In this document: positions 1-6,518 of the stretch, one piece after another
How positions within the stretch are numbered: the stretch's first letter is position 1
Layout: the number at the start of each line of letters is the position of its first letter
NCBI GenBank assembly: GCA_045645245.1
Contig: JAZRIK010000023.1
Coordinates: 1-21,768, forward strand
Source of the DNA: Scatosoma sp045645245
GTDB lineage: Bacteria > Bacillota > Clostridia > Christensenellales > Borkfalkiaceae
Direction: 5' to 3'
DNA: 21,768 nt
Made by a program: the position numbers and the translations under genes
Notes under the pieces: generated by a model
What the model saw: only the letters and a program-made list of their open reading frames with translations
What the model was told of the DNA's origin: nothing
Database searches by the model: none

Positions 1-476
1 CCGTTTTTCGCGCCCGTACCGCGACAAGAGCTACACGGCTCGTTGCGCATATACGAAATCGTCTTTTTACAGCCTTTCGCCGCGACCATAAACGAAAGCG
101 TCATTTCTTTTTGAATATCTTCGCCCACTTCCGAGCGCTGCGTTCTCGCACCGCCGCCAAAGCCGCCGAAGCCGCCGAAAATGTTGCTGAAAATATCGGA
201 AATATCTTCAAAACCGCCTGCGCCGCCGCCAAAGCCGCCGAAACCGCCCATTCCCGGATGTTCCAGCTCATAATCGTACGCCGCGCGTTTTTGGGGGTCG
301 GAAAGCGTTTCGTTCGCTTCGTTTACTTCCTTAAATTTTTCCGCCGACGCCGCGTCCCCTTGGTTTCTGTCGGGGTGGTATTTCATCGCCAGTTTGCGAT
401 ACGCCGATTTGATTTCTTCCGGCGTTGCCTTTTTATCTACGCCGAGTACGTCGTAGTAATTTTTCTTATCTGCCAT
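1..476 (-). CDS. dnaJ: Chaperone DnaJ (Hsp40), N-terminal part, cut by window edge
   Basis: DnaJ is the J-domain co-chaperone that delivers unfolded clients to DnaK and stimulates its ATPase. The visible 158 codons begin with a J domain (about residues 5-70) carrying the HPD motif at 34-36. A Gly/Phe-rich linker follows, with repeated GGFGG blocks at about 76-111. The first zinc-finger repeat, CSSCRGTG, appears near the edge at about 147-154, so this is a full-type (type I) DnaJ. The remaining zinc repeats and the C-terminal domains lie outside the window. The ATG at 474-476 gives the canonical start MADKKNYYDVLGV. The ribosome binding site is poor: only an AGG is seen 9-11 bases upstream. 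It lies downstream of dnaK on the same strand, separated by a hairpin array that a dnaK-dnaJ transcript would contain. Confidence 0.97.
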   Translation of the reverse strand, partial: MADKKNYYDVLGVDKKATPEEIKSAYRKLAMKYHPDRNQGDAASAEKFKEVNEANETLSDPQKRAAYDYELEHPGMGGFGGFGGGAGGFEDISDIFSNIFGGFGGFGGGARTQRSEVGEDIQKEMTLSFMVAAKGCKKTISYMRNEPCSSCRGTGAKN

Positions 477-498
477 ACGTGTACCTATGTGATTTTGA

Positions 499-698
499 GT
501 GAATTGACGGCGTTGCCGTCGTGAAATGGCTTACGCCGTGAAATGGAAAGCAGAGCTTTCCGTGAATTGCACGCCAAAGGCGTGCGTTGTGGCTAATTTT
601 TACAATAATGAAACGCAAAGCGTTTCAATTCACGCCGATTTATCGGCAATTCACGAAGACGAAGTTTTCATTTCACGCAAGCTTTGCTTGCAATTCAT
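499..698. repeat. Fishbone hairpin array between dnaK and dnaJ
   Basis: Eight short hairpins, each with its own stem, sit between conserved 8-base boxes. Left-half boxes precede hairpins: GTGAATTG 499, GTGAAATG 521, GTGAAATG 538, GTGAATTG 562. The left hairpins lie at 506-520, 528-537 (weak), 545-561 and 569-585. Right-half hairpins lie at 610-626, 634-647, 655-669 and 677-691. Each is followed by the complementary box: CAATTCAC 626, CAATTCAC 647, CATTTCAC 669, CAATTCAT 691. The boxes can pair in nested order: 562 with 626 perfectly, 538 with 647 with one mismatch, 521 with 669 perfectly, 499 with 691 with one wobble. The centre at 586-609 is AT-rich and starts GTTGTG. Most loops are three bases. 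A further imperfect dyad at 711-736 and a 5-bp hairpin at 757-770 lie between the array and the dnaK stop. No gene is seen here. Function is unknown. Confidence 0.85.
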
Positions 699-780
699 TT
701 ATAAAGCTATTCGGGCTTGACGATTGCCAAACCCGATTATTTTGCCTATTTGCCCTACCCAGGTATGGGTTGAACGGAAA

Positions 781-2580
781 TTATTGATGGAATTCCGTAT
801 CGCCGCTGTCGGTGCTTGCGCCTGCGTCGGGACCAGCCGCGCCTGCGTTTGCTTGATACAATTTTGCAAACACGGGTTGCACGTCTTGCATCAGCTTATC
901 GTAAGCCGCCTTGATACGGTCGTCATCGTCGCTTTCTAATTCTTTCTTCGCTGCGTCGATTGCCGCTTGTACGGTTGCTTTGTCGTTTTCGTCAATCTTG
1001 TCGCCAGCTTCTTTCACCGTTTGTTCTACCGAGAAAATCATACCGTCGAGTTTGTTTTTATTCTCAACTTTTTCTTTTCTCTTTTTGTCTTCTTCGGCGA
1101 ATTGTTCCGCTTCTTTCACCGCTTTATCGATTTCTTCTTCGGAAAGGTTGGTCGAAGACGTAATGGTGATATCCGTCGATTTGCCCGTACCCTTATCTTT
1201 CGCCGTCACGTGTACGATACCGTTCGCGTCGATGTCGAACGTCACTTCGATTTGCGGAATGCCGCGGGGCGCGGGTGCAATACCCGTGAGCATAAAGTTG
1301 CCCGGCGTCTTGTTGTCTTTACAGAATTCACGTTCGCCTTGAAGTACGTGAATATCAACGCTCGTTTGATTGTCCGCCGCCGTGGAGAAAATTTGGCTCT
1401 TGTGCGCGGGAATGGTGGTGTTTCTTTCAATCATTCTCGTAAACACGCCGCCAAGCGTTTCGATACCCAAGGAAAGCGGGGTGACGTCGAGAAGAAGTAC
1501 GTCTTTCACTTCGCCCGTCAAAACGCCGCCTTGTACAGCCGCGCCGATGGCAACGCATTCGTCGGGATTAATGCCCTTGAACGGTTCTTTGCCAGTCACT
1601 TCTTTTACCTTTGCGACAACCGAAGGCATACGCGTCGAACCGCCAACCAAAATTACCTTGTCAATGTCGTTGTACGAAAGCCCTGCGTCCTTCATCGCCG
1701 CACGCATAGGCGCAACCGTTCTTTCGAGTAAATCCGCCGTCATCGCTTCAAATTTTTGCTTGGTAAGCGTGATGTCAAGGTGTTGGGGACCTTCCGCACT
1801 CATCGAAATAAACGGCAAGTTCACGTTGGTCGAGCTCATACCCGAAAGTTCGATTTTTGCCTTTTCAGCCGCTTCTTTTAAGCGTTCCATCGCCATTTTG
1901 TCCTTGGACAAATCGATTGCGTGCGATTTTTTGAATTCGTCAACCAGATATTGAATAATTTTGTTATCCCAGTCGTCGCCGCCAAGTTTCGTGTCACCGT
2001 TGGTAGCGAGTACTTCAAACACGCCGTCGGCGATGTCAAGAATGGATACGTCGAACGTACCGCCGCCAAGGTCGTAGATCATAACCTTGCCGCCCTTATC
2101 TTTATCCAAGCCGTACGCAAGCGCCGCCGCCGTGGGCTCGTTAATGATACGAAGTACGTTCAAGCCCGCAATTTTACCTGCGTCTTTGGTCGCTTGACGT
2201 TGACTATCCGAGAAATATGCGGGGCAAGTGATAACCGCTTCGGTCACTTTTTGTCCCAAATACGCTTCCGCGTCCGCTTTGAGCTTTGCAAGCGTCATTG
2301 CCGAAATTTCTTGGGGGGAATAGTTTTTGTCGTCAATTTTTACTTTATAATCGGACCCCATATGACGTTTAATAGAAATAACCGTTTTGTCGGGGTTTGC
2401 CACCGCTTGGCGTTTCGCCGCTTGACCGACTACGCGCGAGCCGTCCTTTTGGAAAGATACTACGGACGGGGTGGTTCTCGAACCTTCCGCGTTTGCAATA
2501 ACGACGGGTTCGCCGCCTTCCATAACTGCTACACAAGAGTTCGTCGTACCAAGGTCGATACCGATAACTTTTCCTGCCAT
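781..2580 (-). CDS. dnaK: Chaperone DnaK (Hsp70)
   Basis: DnaK is the ATP-driven cytosolic Hsp70 that binds and releases exposed hydrophobic segments with DnaJ and GrpE. The 599-residue product opens with MAGKVIGIDLGTTNS (phosphate-binding loop). It carries VYDLGGGTFDVS-type and VGGSTRMP signatures in the ATPase domain, the linker DVLLLDVTPLSLGIET, the substrate-binding beta domain, and a charged helical lid ending in an Ala/Gly/Asp-rich tail. It lacks the insertion of roughly 20-25 residues in the first quarter found in Gram-negative DnaKs (SDYKVKIDDKNY is short here), which is the Gram-positive form. The reading frame extends upstream to 2682, but the ATG at 2578-2580 is chosen because it gives the canonical N-terminus and has AAAGGAG about 10 bases upstream. 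hrcA and grpE are not adjacent, and no CIRCE operator is visible upstream. dnaJ follows after the repeat-filled spacer. Confidence 0.98.
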   Translation of the reverse strand: MAGKVIGIDLGTTNSCVAVMEGGEPVVIANAEGSRTTPSVVSFQKDGSRVVGQAAKRQAVANPDKTVISIKRHMGSDYKVKIDDKNYSPQEISAMTLAKLKADAEAYLGQKVTEAVITCPAYFSDSQRQATKDAGKIAGLNVLRIINEPTAAALAYGLDKDKGGKVMIYDLGGGTFDVSILDIADGVFEVLATNGDTKLGGDDWDNKIIQYLVDEFKKSHAIDLSKDKMAMERLKEAAEKAKIELSGMSSTNVNLPFISMSAEGPQHLDITLTKQKFEAMTADLLERTVAPMRAAMKDAGLSYNDIDKVILVGGSTRMPSVVAKVKEVTGKEPFKGINPDECVAIGAAVQGGVLTGEVKDVLLLDVTPLSLGIETLGGVFTRMIERNTTIPAHKSQIFSTAADNQTSVDIHVLQGEREFCKDNKTPGNFMLTGIAPAPRGIPQIEVTFDIDANGIVHVTAKDKGTGKSTDITITSSTNLSEEEIDKAVKEAEQFAEEDKKRKEKVENKNKLDGMIFSVEQTVKEAGDKIDENDKATVQAAIDAAKKELESDDDDRIKAAYDKLMQDVQPVFAKLYQANAGAAGPDAGASTDSGDTEFHQ

Positions 2581-2647
2581 AATGTTTACACTCCTTTGTT
2601 TTACGGTGTTTGAATGAGCTTTTGCCCTACCGTTTGTTTTGTTTACA

Positions 2648-2680
2648 ATTATATGTACCCCACCTATAAACGAATTAAAC
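2648..2680 (-). promoter_or_regulatory. Candidate dnaK promoter
   Basis: On the minus strand a perfect TATAAT (2648-2653) lies 67 bases upstream of the dnaK ATG, but no TTGACA-like box is found 16-18 bases further up. The overlapping sequence GTTTAA (2675-2680), 14 bases, GGGTAC (2655-2660) resembles the general-stress sigma-B consensus of Bacillus (GTTTAA-N12-15-GGGTAT). A very AT-rich tract (about 2680-2710) lies just upstream. Which sigma factor uses this region is inference. Confidence 0.4.
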
Positions 2681-2730
2681 AAACTTTTTAAAAAATTTTT
2701 TTAGCTTTATTTAGTGAATGGTTTTACCCC

Positions 2731-2821
2731 TGTCATCCTGAGCGCCCCCATCCTGTCATCCTGGGCGTAGCCGAAGGATCTAAAGAGATTCTTCACTTCG
2801 CTTCGCTCGTTCAGAATGACA
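2731..2821. repeat. TGTCATCCTGAGCG-type interspersed repeat: truncated copy plus full copy
   Basis: A truncated left end TGTCATCCTGAGCG lies at 2731-2744. A complete 68-base copy follows at 2754-2821. It starts TGTCATCCTGGGCGTAGC and ends GTTCAGAATGACA. The two arms are imperfect inverted repeats, with GGATCT and AGATTCTTC facing each other in the middle, so the copy is a MITE-like hairpin. No coding sequence is present. Similar TGTCATTCTGAGCG elements are a familiar short interspersed repeat in many bacterial genomes. Confidence 0.8.
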
Positions 2822-2829
2822 ATGATGCC

Positions 2830-2885
2830 TGTCATTGCGCTTGGCTCTTCATTGCGAGCGTAGCGCAAGCGCAGCGCGGCAATCC
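2830..2885. repeat. CATTGCGAGCGTAGCG-type interspersed repeat
   Basis: This is a second repeat type, distinct from its neighbours. A partial start TGTCATTGCGC at 2830-2840 is followed by CATTGCGAGCGTAGCGC at 2850-2866, closing with GGCAATCC at 2878-2885. ATTGC at the start and GCAAT at the end are inverted. The interior carries extra GCGCAAGCGCAGCGC stutters. It appears non-coding. Confidence 0.65.
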
Positions 2886-2906
2886 CGATGAATAAAGCAG
2901 CCCTTT

Positions 2907-3039
2907 TGTCATATTGAGCGTAGTCGAAATATCTAAAAGGGCGTAGTCGAAATATCTAAAAGGGCGTAGCAAGTAAAGAGATAAAAGATTATGGCTTCAT
3001 TAGATTCTTCACTACGCTAACGCTCCGTTCAGAATGACA
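2907..3039. repeat. Third TGTCAT element, expanded by an internal tandem duplication
   Basis: The left end TGTCATATTGAGCGTAGTCG starts at 2907, and the right end CCGTTCAGAATGACA finishes at 3039. These are the inverted termini of the same family as 2754-2821. The interior is longer than in the 68-base copy. It holds two tandem copies of a 23-base unit (2918-2940 and 2941-2963) plus six bases of a third (2964-2969). The unit reads from GCGTAGTCG to CTAAAAGG. The right arm contains AGATTCTTCACTACGC at 3002-3017. Confidence 0.75.
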
Positions 3040-3050
3040 CAGTCATCAAC

Positions 3051-3081
3051 AAAAAAACACACGGCAAAAACCGTGTGTTTT
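3051..3081 (-). terminator. Rho-independent terminator after prfA
   Basis: ACACACGG (3057-3064) pairs with CCGTGTGT (3071-3078) around a six-base loop. The stem is extended by A-T pairs. On the minus strand it is followed by seven T residues (3057-3051). It lies 18 bases after the prfA stop and separates that operon from the repeat region and dnaK. Confidence 0.9.
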
Positions 3082-3098
3082 ACTCTTTTTATTCCTTT

Positions 3099-4169
3099 TT
3101 ATTCTTCTTGGGATGCGAGCAACGCTTCTCTGTCCGCAATCGCCAGCGCTTCTACCATACTGTCGATGTCGCCCGTCATAAACGCGTCTAAATTATACTG
3201 ACTTAACCCAATTCTATGATCGGTCACGCGGCTTTGGGGAAAGTTGTAGGTGCGGATTCGTTCACTTCTATCCCCCGAACCGACCATACTCCGTCTATTT
3301 TCTTCTCTTGCGCGCGCGCTTTGACTATTATAAAAATCGTATATACGCGAGCGTAAAACCTTAAACGCGCGTTCTTTGTTTTTGAGCTGCGAGCGCTCGT
3401 CTTGGCAGGTGACTACGATACCCGTGGGGAAATGCGTAATGCGCACCGCCGAAGCAACCTTGTTTACGTTTTGTCCGCCTGCGCCGCCCGAATGGAAAAT
3501 GTCAATTCTTATATCCTTATCGTTGATTTCCACGTCGATTTCTTCCGCTTCGGGAAGTACTGCAACCGTCGCCGCGGAAGTGTGAATTCTACCCTGTGTC
3601 TCGGTAGCAGGTACGCGTTGGACGCGATGAACGCCGCTTTCGTATTTGAGCATTTTATACGCGCCCGTGCCTTTAATATTATAAATCGCTTCCTTTACGC
3701 CGCCCAGCTCGGTTGCCGCCGTTTCTATCTCTTCTACGCGCAATCTATGCGCCGCGCAATAGTTGATATACATACGGCAAAGCTCGGCTGCAAACAGCGC
3801 GGCTTCTTCGCCGCCCGTGCCTGCGCGCACTTCCAAAATACAGCTTCTTTCATCGTTTTTGTCTTTTGGCAAAAGCAAAATTTTGAGCTCGCCAAGCAAT
3901 ACGGCAAGTTTTTCCTTACACGCGTACCCTTCGTCGGTAAAGAGCTTGCGCATTTCCGCGTCCGTTTCGCTTTCCGCCGTTTCAAATGCGGCAGTCATTT
4001 CGTCTTGCGTTTGTAAATATTCTTGGTATTTTTCTACCGTTTCCGTAAGCTCCGCGTGTTCTTTGGAATATTTTTGCCACGTTGAAGTATCCGAAAGCAC
4101 GTCCGCGTCGGCGAGCTGTTCGGATAAAAATTGATACCGCTTGAAAAGCGCGTCTAACTTTGTCAACAT
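3099..4169 (-). CDS. prfA: Peptide chain release factor 1 (RF1)
   Basis: RF1 recognises UAA and UAG in the ribosomal A site and triggers hydrolysis of peptidyl-tRNA. The 356-residue product has the usual length. It shows the stop-codon recognition tripeptide PAT at 187-189 (within GVHRVQRVPATETQGR), which marks RF1 rather than RF2. The catalytic GGQ is at 231-233 in HSGGAGGQNVNK. The C-terminal segment GSGDRSERIRTYNFPQ is typical of the family. The ATG at 4167-4169 is preceded by AAGGGAG, which begins right after the stop of the upstream gene, 18 bases away. The neighbour encodes the methyltransferase that modifies the GGQ glutamine, so enzyme and substrate are co-transcribed. Confidence 0.98.
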   Translation of the reverse strand: MLTKLDALFKRYQFLSEQLADADVLSDTSTWQKYSKEHAELTETVEKYQEYLQTQDEMTAAFETAESETDAEMRKLFTDEGYACKEKLAVLLGELKILLLPKDKNDERSCILEVRAGTGGEEAALFAAELCRMYINYCAAHRLRVEEIETAATELGGVKEAIYNIKGTGAYKMLKYESGVHRVQRVPATETQGRIHTSAATVAVLPEAEEIDVEINDKDIRIDIFHSGGAGGQNVNKVASAVRITHFPTGIVVTCQDERSQLKNKERAFKVLRSRIYDFYNSQSARAREENRRSMVGSGDRSERIRTYNFPQSRVTDHRIGLSQYNLDAFMTGDIDSMVEALAIADREALLASQEE

Positions 4170-4187
4170 AGCTTATTCTCCCTTTTT

Positions 4188-6020
4188 TTAGGTCACGATT
4201 TTTACGTATCTATCCACTTCGTTAAAATCTTTGACGATAATCGAATACGAATTCCCCTTAAACAGCTTTGCAACCGCTTGTGCTTGCCCTTCGCCTACTT
4301 CCATCATCAGTACGCCGTCTCTATCGAGATATTTGAGTGCGTCCACCGCAATTTTGCGGTAAATATCCAGTCCGTCAACGCCGCCGTCCAACGCAAGGCG
4401 CGGTTCAAAATTTTTCACTTCCTTTTGCAGCGTTTCGATGGTCGCGCTGGGAATGTAAGGCGGATTGCTTACGATTACGTTAAATCTACCGCGCAAGCGC
4501 GTGAACAAATCCGACTGAATAAACAACACGTCCGCTTCGTTGAGCGCGGCGTTTTGTTTTGCCAGCGCAAGCGCGTCTTCGCTGATATCCACCGCCGTCA
4601 CCTTGATATGCAAGCCGCGTTTTTCCGCTTCCTTGGCAACCGCAATGGCAATCGCGCCGCTGCCCGTGCAAAGGTCGAGCACGCTATCCCCGTCTTCTAA
4701 CGAATTGACAACCATCATCGCAAGCTCTTCCGTTTCCGGTCTGGGAATGAGTACGCGCTCATCTACTTTGATGGTATATCCGCAAAAATTCGTATCGCCG
4801 ATAATATACCAAAGCGGGCGGCCGGTCATTCGTTCGTTGACAATTTTGAAAATTTGCTTGGCTTGCGCCGTTTTAATCATTTTTTCCTGCGTAGCGACCG
4901 CACTCTTGGGAATACCCAGCGACAATGCGAATATCCACTCTGCGTCTTCTTCGTCGATTTGCGCTTCCGCAAAGCGTTTTTTCACGCTGTTTAAGAGCGT
5001 ACTCATCTTGCCCCCTACCGCAAACGCGCGCGTAGGAATGGTAGGGTCTTCATCCATTTGTAAAACGGTAGTAAACGCAGCGATGGCGCATTCGATCATT
5101 CCGTCGTCCGGCTCACTCGTCGTTAAGCGTTGCAGCAAAAGTCCGGGCAATTTGAAAATAAAGAAAAATTTACTCTTGGTTTTTGCAAGCAGGCGTAAAA
5201 TTTCGTACGATACCCCTGCCACCACAGGCAAGAGCAAGAGCTTGAACGCCATACGCAAAAGATTGTCTAATTTGTCGTTGCCCGTATAAAGCCAGCCGGC
5301 AACGAGTACGTTCGCAATCGAAAATACGAGTATGCTGACAATCATTACTAAAAATAAGAACGTAGTGCCGCAACGGTCGTGTACGCGCGAGCAACCGCGC
5401 ACGTTTTCAACCGTGAGCGCTTTGCCTTCTTCGTAGCAGGTGATGGTTTTATGCTCCGCGCCGTGATACATAAACACGCGTTTGAGCGACGGCATCAAGG
5501 ATACGAGCAGTATGTACGCTATAAAAATAAGTAAGCGCACACCCCCTTCGATTAGGTTAAACCATAAGCTTTCGATACCCGTACTCGTTTTATCGAATGG
5601 TAAAAAACCCGTGATAAATTGCGGAAGGGCAATAAAAATGCCCACCGCAAGCACCACGCCGAGAATAACGGAAATAAAGGCAATTACGCCGTTTATATCA
5701 ATTTTGCATTTTTCCTGCAACCATTTTTCCGCTTTGGACGGCTGTTCTTCGTCGGGCATCGCCACGTCGGCGCTGCGCAAAAGCGCTTTATTGCCGTCGA
5801 TGAGCGAGCGCACGAAATTCACCACGCCGCGAACAAAGGGCAGACGTGCAAATTTACTCTGCTTTTCGGGGGGCGTAATGCGTTCGCTTTCGATTTGAAT
5901 AACGCTTTCGGGGTCGCGCACCGCCGTCGCCATCGACGTTCTGCCGCGCATCATAACCCCTTCCATCACCGCTTGACCGCCGATGGAAACGCGTTTAAGA
6001 TTATCTTTTTTCTTACTCAT
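4188..6020 (-). CDS. prmC: DUF1385 membrane protein fused to PrmC release-factor glutamine methyltransferase
   Basis: This 610-residue protein combines two modules. Residues 1 to about 325 are a DUF1385 (YqhQ-like) domain with GGQAVMEGVMMRG at 14-26, HGAEHKTI at 186-193, and hydrophobic segments at about 111-136, 158-177, 220-243 and 256-275. Residues from about 335 to the end are PrmC/HemK: a helical N-terminal part, the SAM-binding motif LDLCTGSGAIAIA at 448-460, and the catalytic NPPY at 519-522, which methylates the glutamine of the RF1/RF2 GGQ motif. The DUF1385 role is unknown. The fusion would tether the methyltransferase to the membrane. No stop or frame change is seen between the halves. 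There is no good Shine-Dalgarno before the ATG at 6018-6020. prfA follows 18 bases later. I recall comparable fusions in Clostridium, so this is likely a family trait. Confidence 0.93.
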   Translation of the reverse strand: MSKKKDNLKRVSIGGQAVMEGVMMRGRTSMATAVRDPESVIQIESERITPPEKQSKFARLPFVRGVVNFVRSLIDGNKALLRSADVAMPDEEQPSKAEKWLQEKCKIDINGVIAFISVILGVVLAVGIFIALPQFITGFLPFDKTSTGIESLWFNLIEGGVRLLIFIAYILLVSLMPSLKRVFMYHGAEHKTITCYEEGKALTVENVRGCSRVHDRCGTTFLFLVMIVSILVFSIANVLVAGWLYTGNDKLDNLLRMAFKLLLLPVVAGVSYEILRLLAKTKSKFFFIFKLPGLLLQRLTTSEPDDGMIECAIAAFTTVLQMDEDPTIPTRAFAVGGKMSTLLNSVKKRFAEAQIDEEDAEWIFALSLGIPKSAVATQEKMIKTAQAKQIFKIVNERMTGRPLWYIIGDTNFCGYTIKVDERVLIPRPETEELAMMVVNSLEDGDSVLDLCTGSGAIAIAVAKEAEKRGLHIKVTAVDISEDALALAKQNAALNEADVLFIQSDLFTRLRGRFNVIVSNPPYIPSATIETLQKEVKNFEPRLALDGGVDGLDIYRKIAVDALKYLDRDGVLMMEVGEGQAQAVAKLFKGNSYSIIVKDFNEVDRYVKIVT

Positions 6021-6058
6021 AATATTTATTCGTTTAACAAAAATTCGATTACATAAGC

Positions 6059-6093
6059 AAAAAGCATCAGGGTACGTTGGCGTATCCTAATGC
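6059..6093 (-). terminator. Terminator or attenuator after rpmE
   Basis: GCATCAGGGTACG (6064-6076) pairs with CGTATCCTAATGC (6081-6093) around TTGG, with one mismatch and one wobble. On the minus strand five T residues follow. It lies between the rpmE stop and the DUF1385-PrmC start, so transcription of prmC-prfA from the rpmE promoter would need read-through. Confidence 0.8.
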
Positions 6094-6107
6094 TTTGCTT
6101 GCCGTTG

Positions 6108-6314
6108 TTAGTTAAGACCGTATCTCTTCTTGAATTTGTCGATACGTCCGCCGGTGTCAACCAGTTTTTGTTTACCCGTGAAGAAAGGATGGCAGTTGCT
6201 GCAAATATCCACTTTCAACACTTCGCAATCTTTCGTCGTACCCGTTTTGAACGTTGCGCCGCAAGCGCAGGTCACGGTCACTTCGTGATACTTAGGATGG
6301 ATGTCCGCTTTCAT
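6108..6314 (-). CDS. rpmE: Ribosomal protein L31, zinc-binding form
   Basis: L31 is a small protein of the large ribosomal subunit that helps bridge it to the small subunit. The 68-residue product has the length and fold of the type that keeps zinc. Cysteines are at 16, 18, 38 and 41 (CAC and CSNC), followed by HPFFTGKQKLVDTGGRIDKF, a family hallmark. The ATG at 6312-6314 has AGCGAGGTG upstream. It is the first gene of the rpmE-prmC-prfA group and has its own strong promoter about 45 bases upstream and a terminator just downstream. Confidence 0.97.
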   Translation of the reverse strand: MKADIHPKYHEVTVTCACGATFKTGTTKDCEVLKVDICSNCHPFFTGKQKLVDTGGRIDKFKKRYGLN

Positions 6315-6358
6315 ATATTTTCACCTCGCTGTTCGTTTTTCATTTTGAATGCTAACCT

Positions 6359-6387
6359 ATTATATAGTTTTTTTTTGCAATCGTCAA
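6359..6387 (-). promoter_or_regulatory. Sigma-70 type promoter of rpmE
   Basis: On the minus strand, TTGACG (6382-6387) is followed by 17 bases and a perfect TATAAT (6359-6364). The spacer contains a run of nine A residues. The start of transcription would be about 6352, giving a leader of some 38 bases to rpmE. Confidence 0.88.
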
Positions 6388-6416
6388 CTGTTTTTAACGC
6401 AATTTGTAAAAAATAC

Positions 6417-6445
6417 TTGCAAATTTCCTGAAAATACGCTATACT
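6417..6445 (+). promoter_or_regulatory. Sigma-70 type promoter of the dehydrogenase-phosphodiesterase operon
   Basis: TTGCAA (6417-6422), 17 bases, TATACT (6440-6445) on the plus strand. It points away from the rpmE promoter, with 29 bases between the two -35 boxes. The leader to the ATG at 6519 would be about 65 bases. Confidence 0.82.
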
Positions 6446-6518
6446 TATCTTGTTCGTAGGCGTTGCGAAAGTTTTTTCGCGCGCAATTTTAGACGAACGA
6501 CAAGGAAAGTAAGCGTTT

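Noticed and set aside
111..524. Plus-strand open frame of 137 codons
   Set aside because: It lies opposite dnaJ. Its low-complexity sequence is the complement of the Gly/Phe-rich region.
499..698. Possible CRISPR array
   Set aside because: The conserved boxes are only 8 bases and invert halfway, and the intervening sequences are short palindromes rather than spacers of constant length. No cas genes are present.
526..787. Overlapping plus-strand frames in the dnaK-dnaJ spacer
   Set aside because: They run through the hairpin array, have no ribosome binding site, and match no protein family.
967..1731. Long plus-strand frame of 254 codons opposite dnaK
   Set aside because: It is a complement shadow of the strongly coding dnaK, with Arg/Phe-rich nonsense composition.
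2581..2682. N-terminal extension of dnaK by 34 residues
   Set aside because: The extension has no homologous look and lacks a ribosome binding site. The internal ATG has AAAGGAG and the canonical start.
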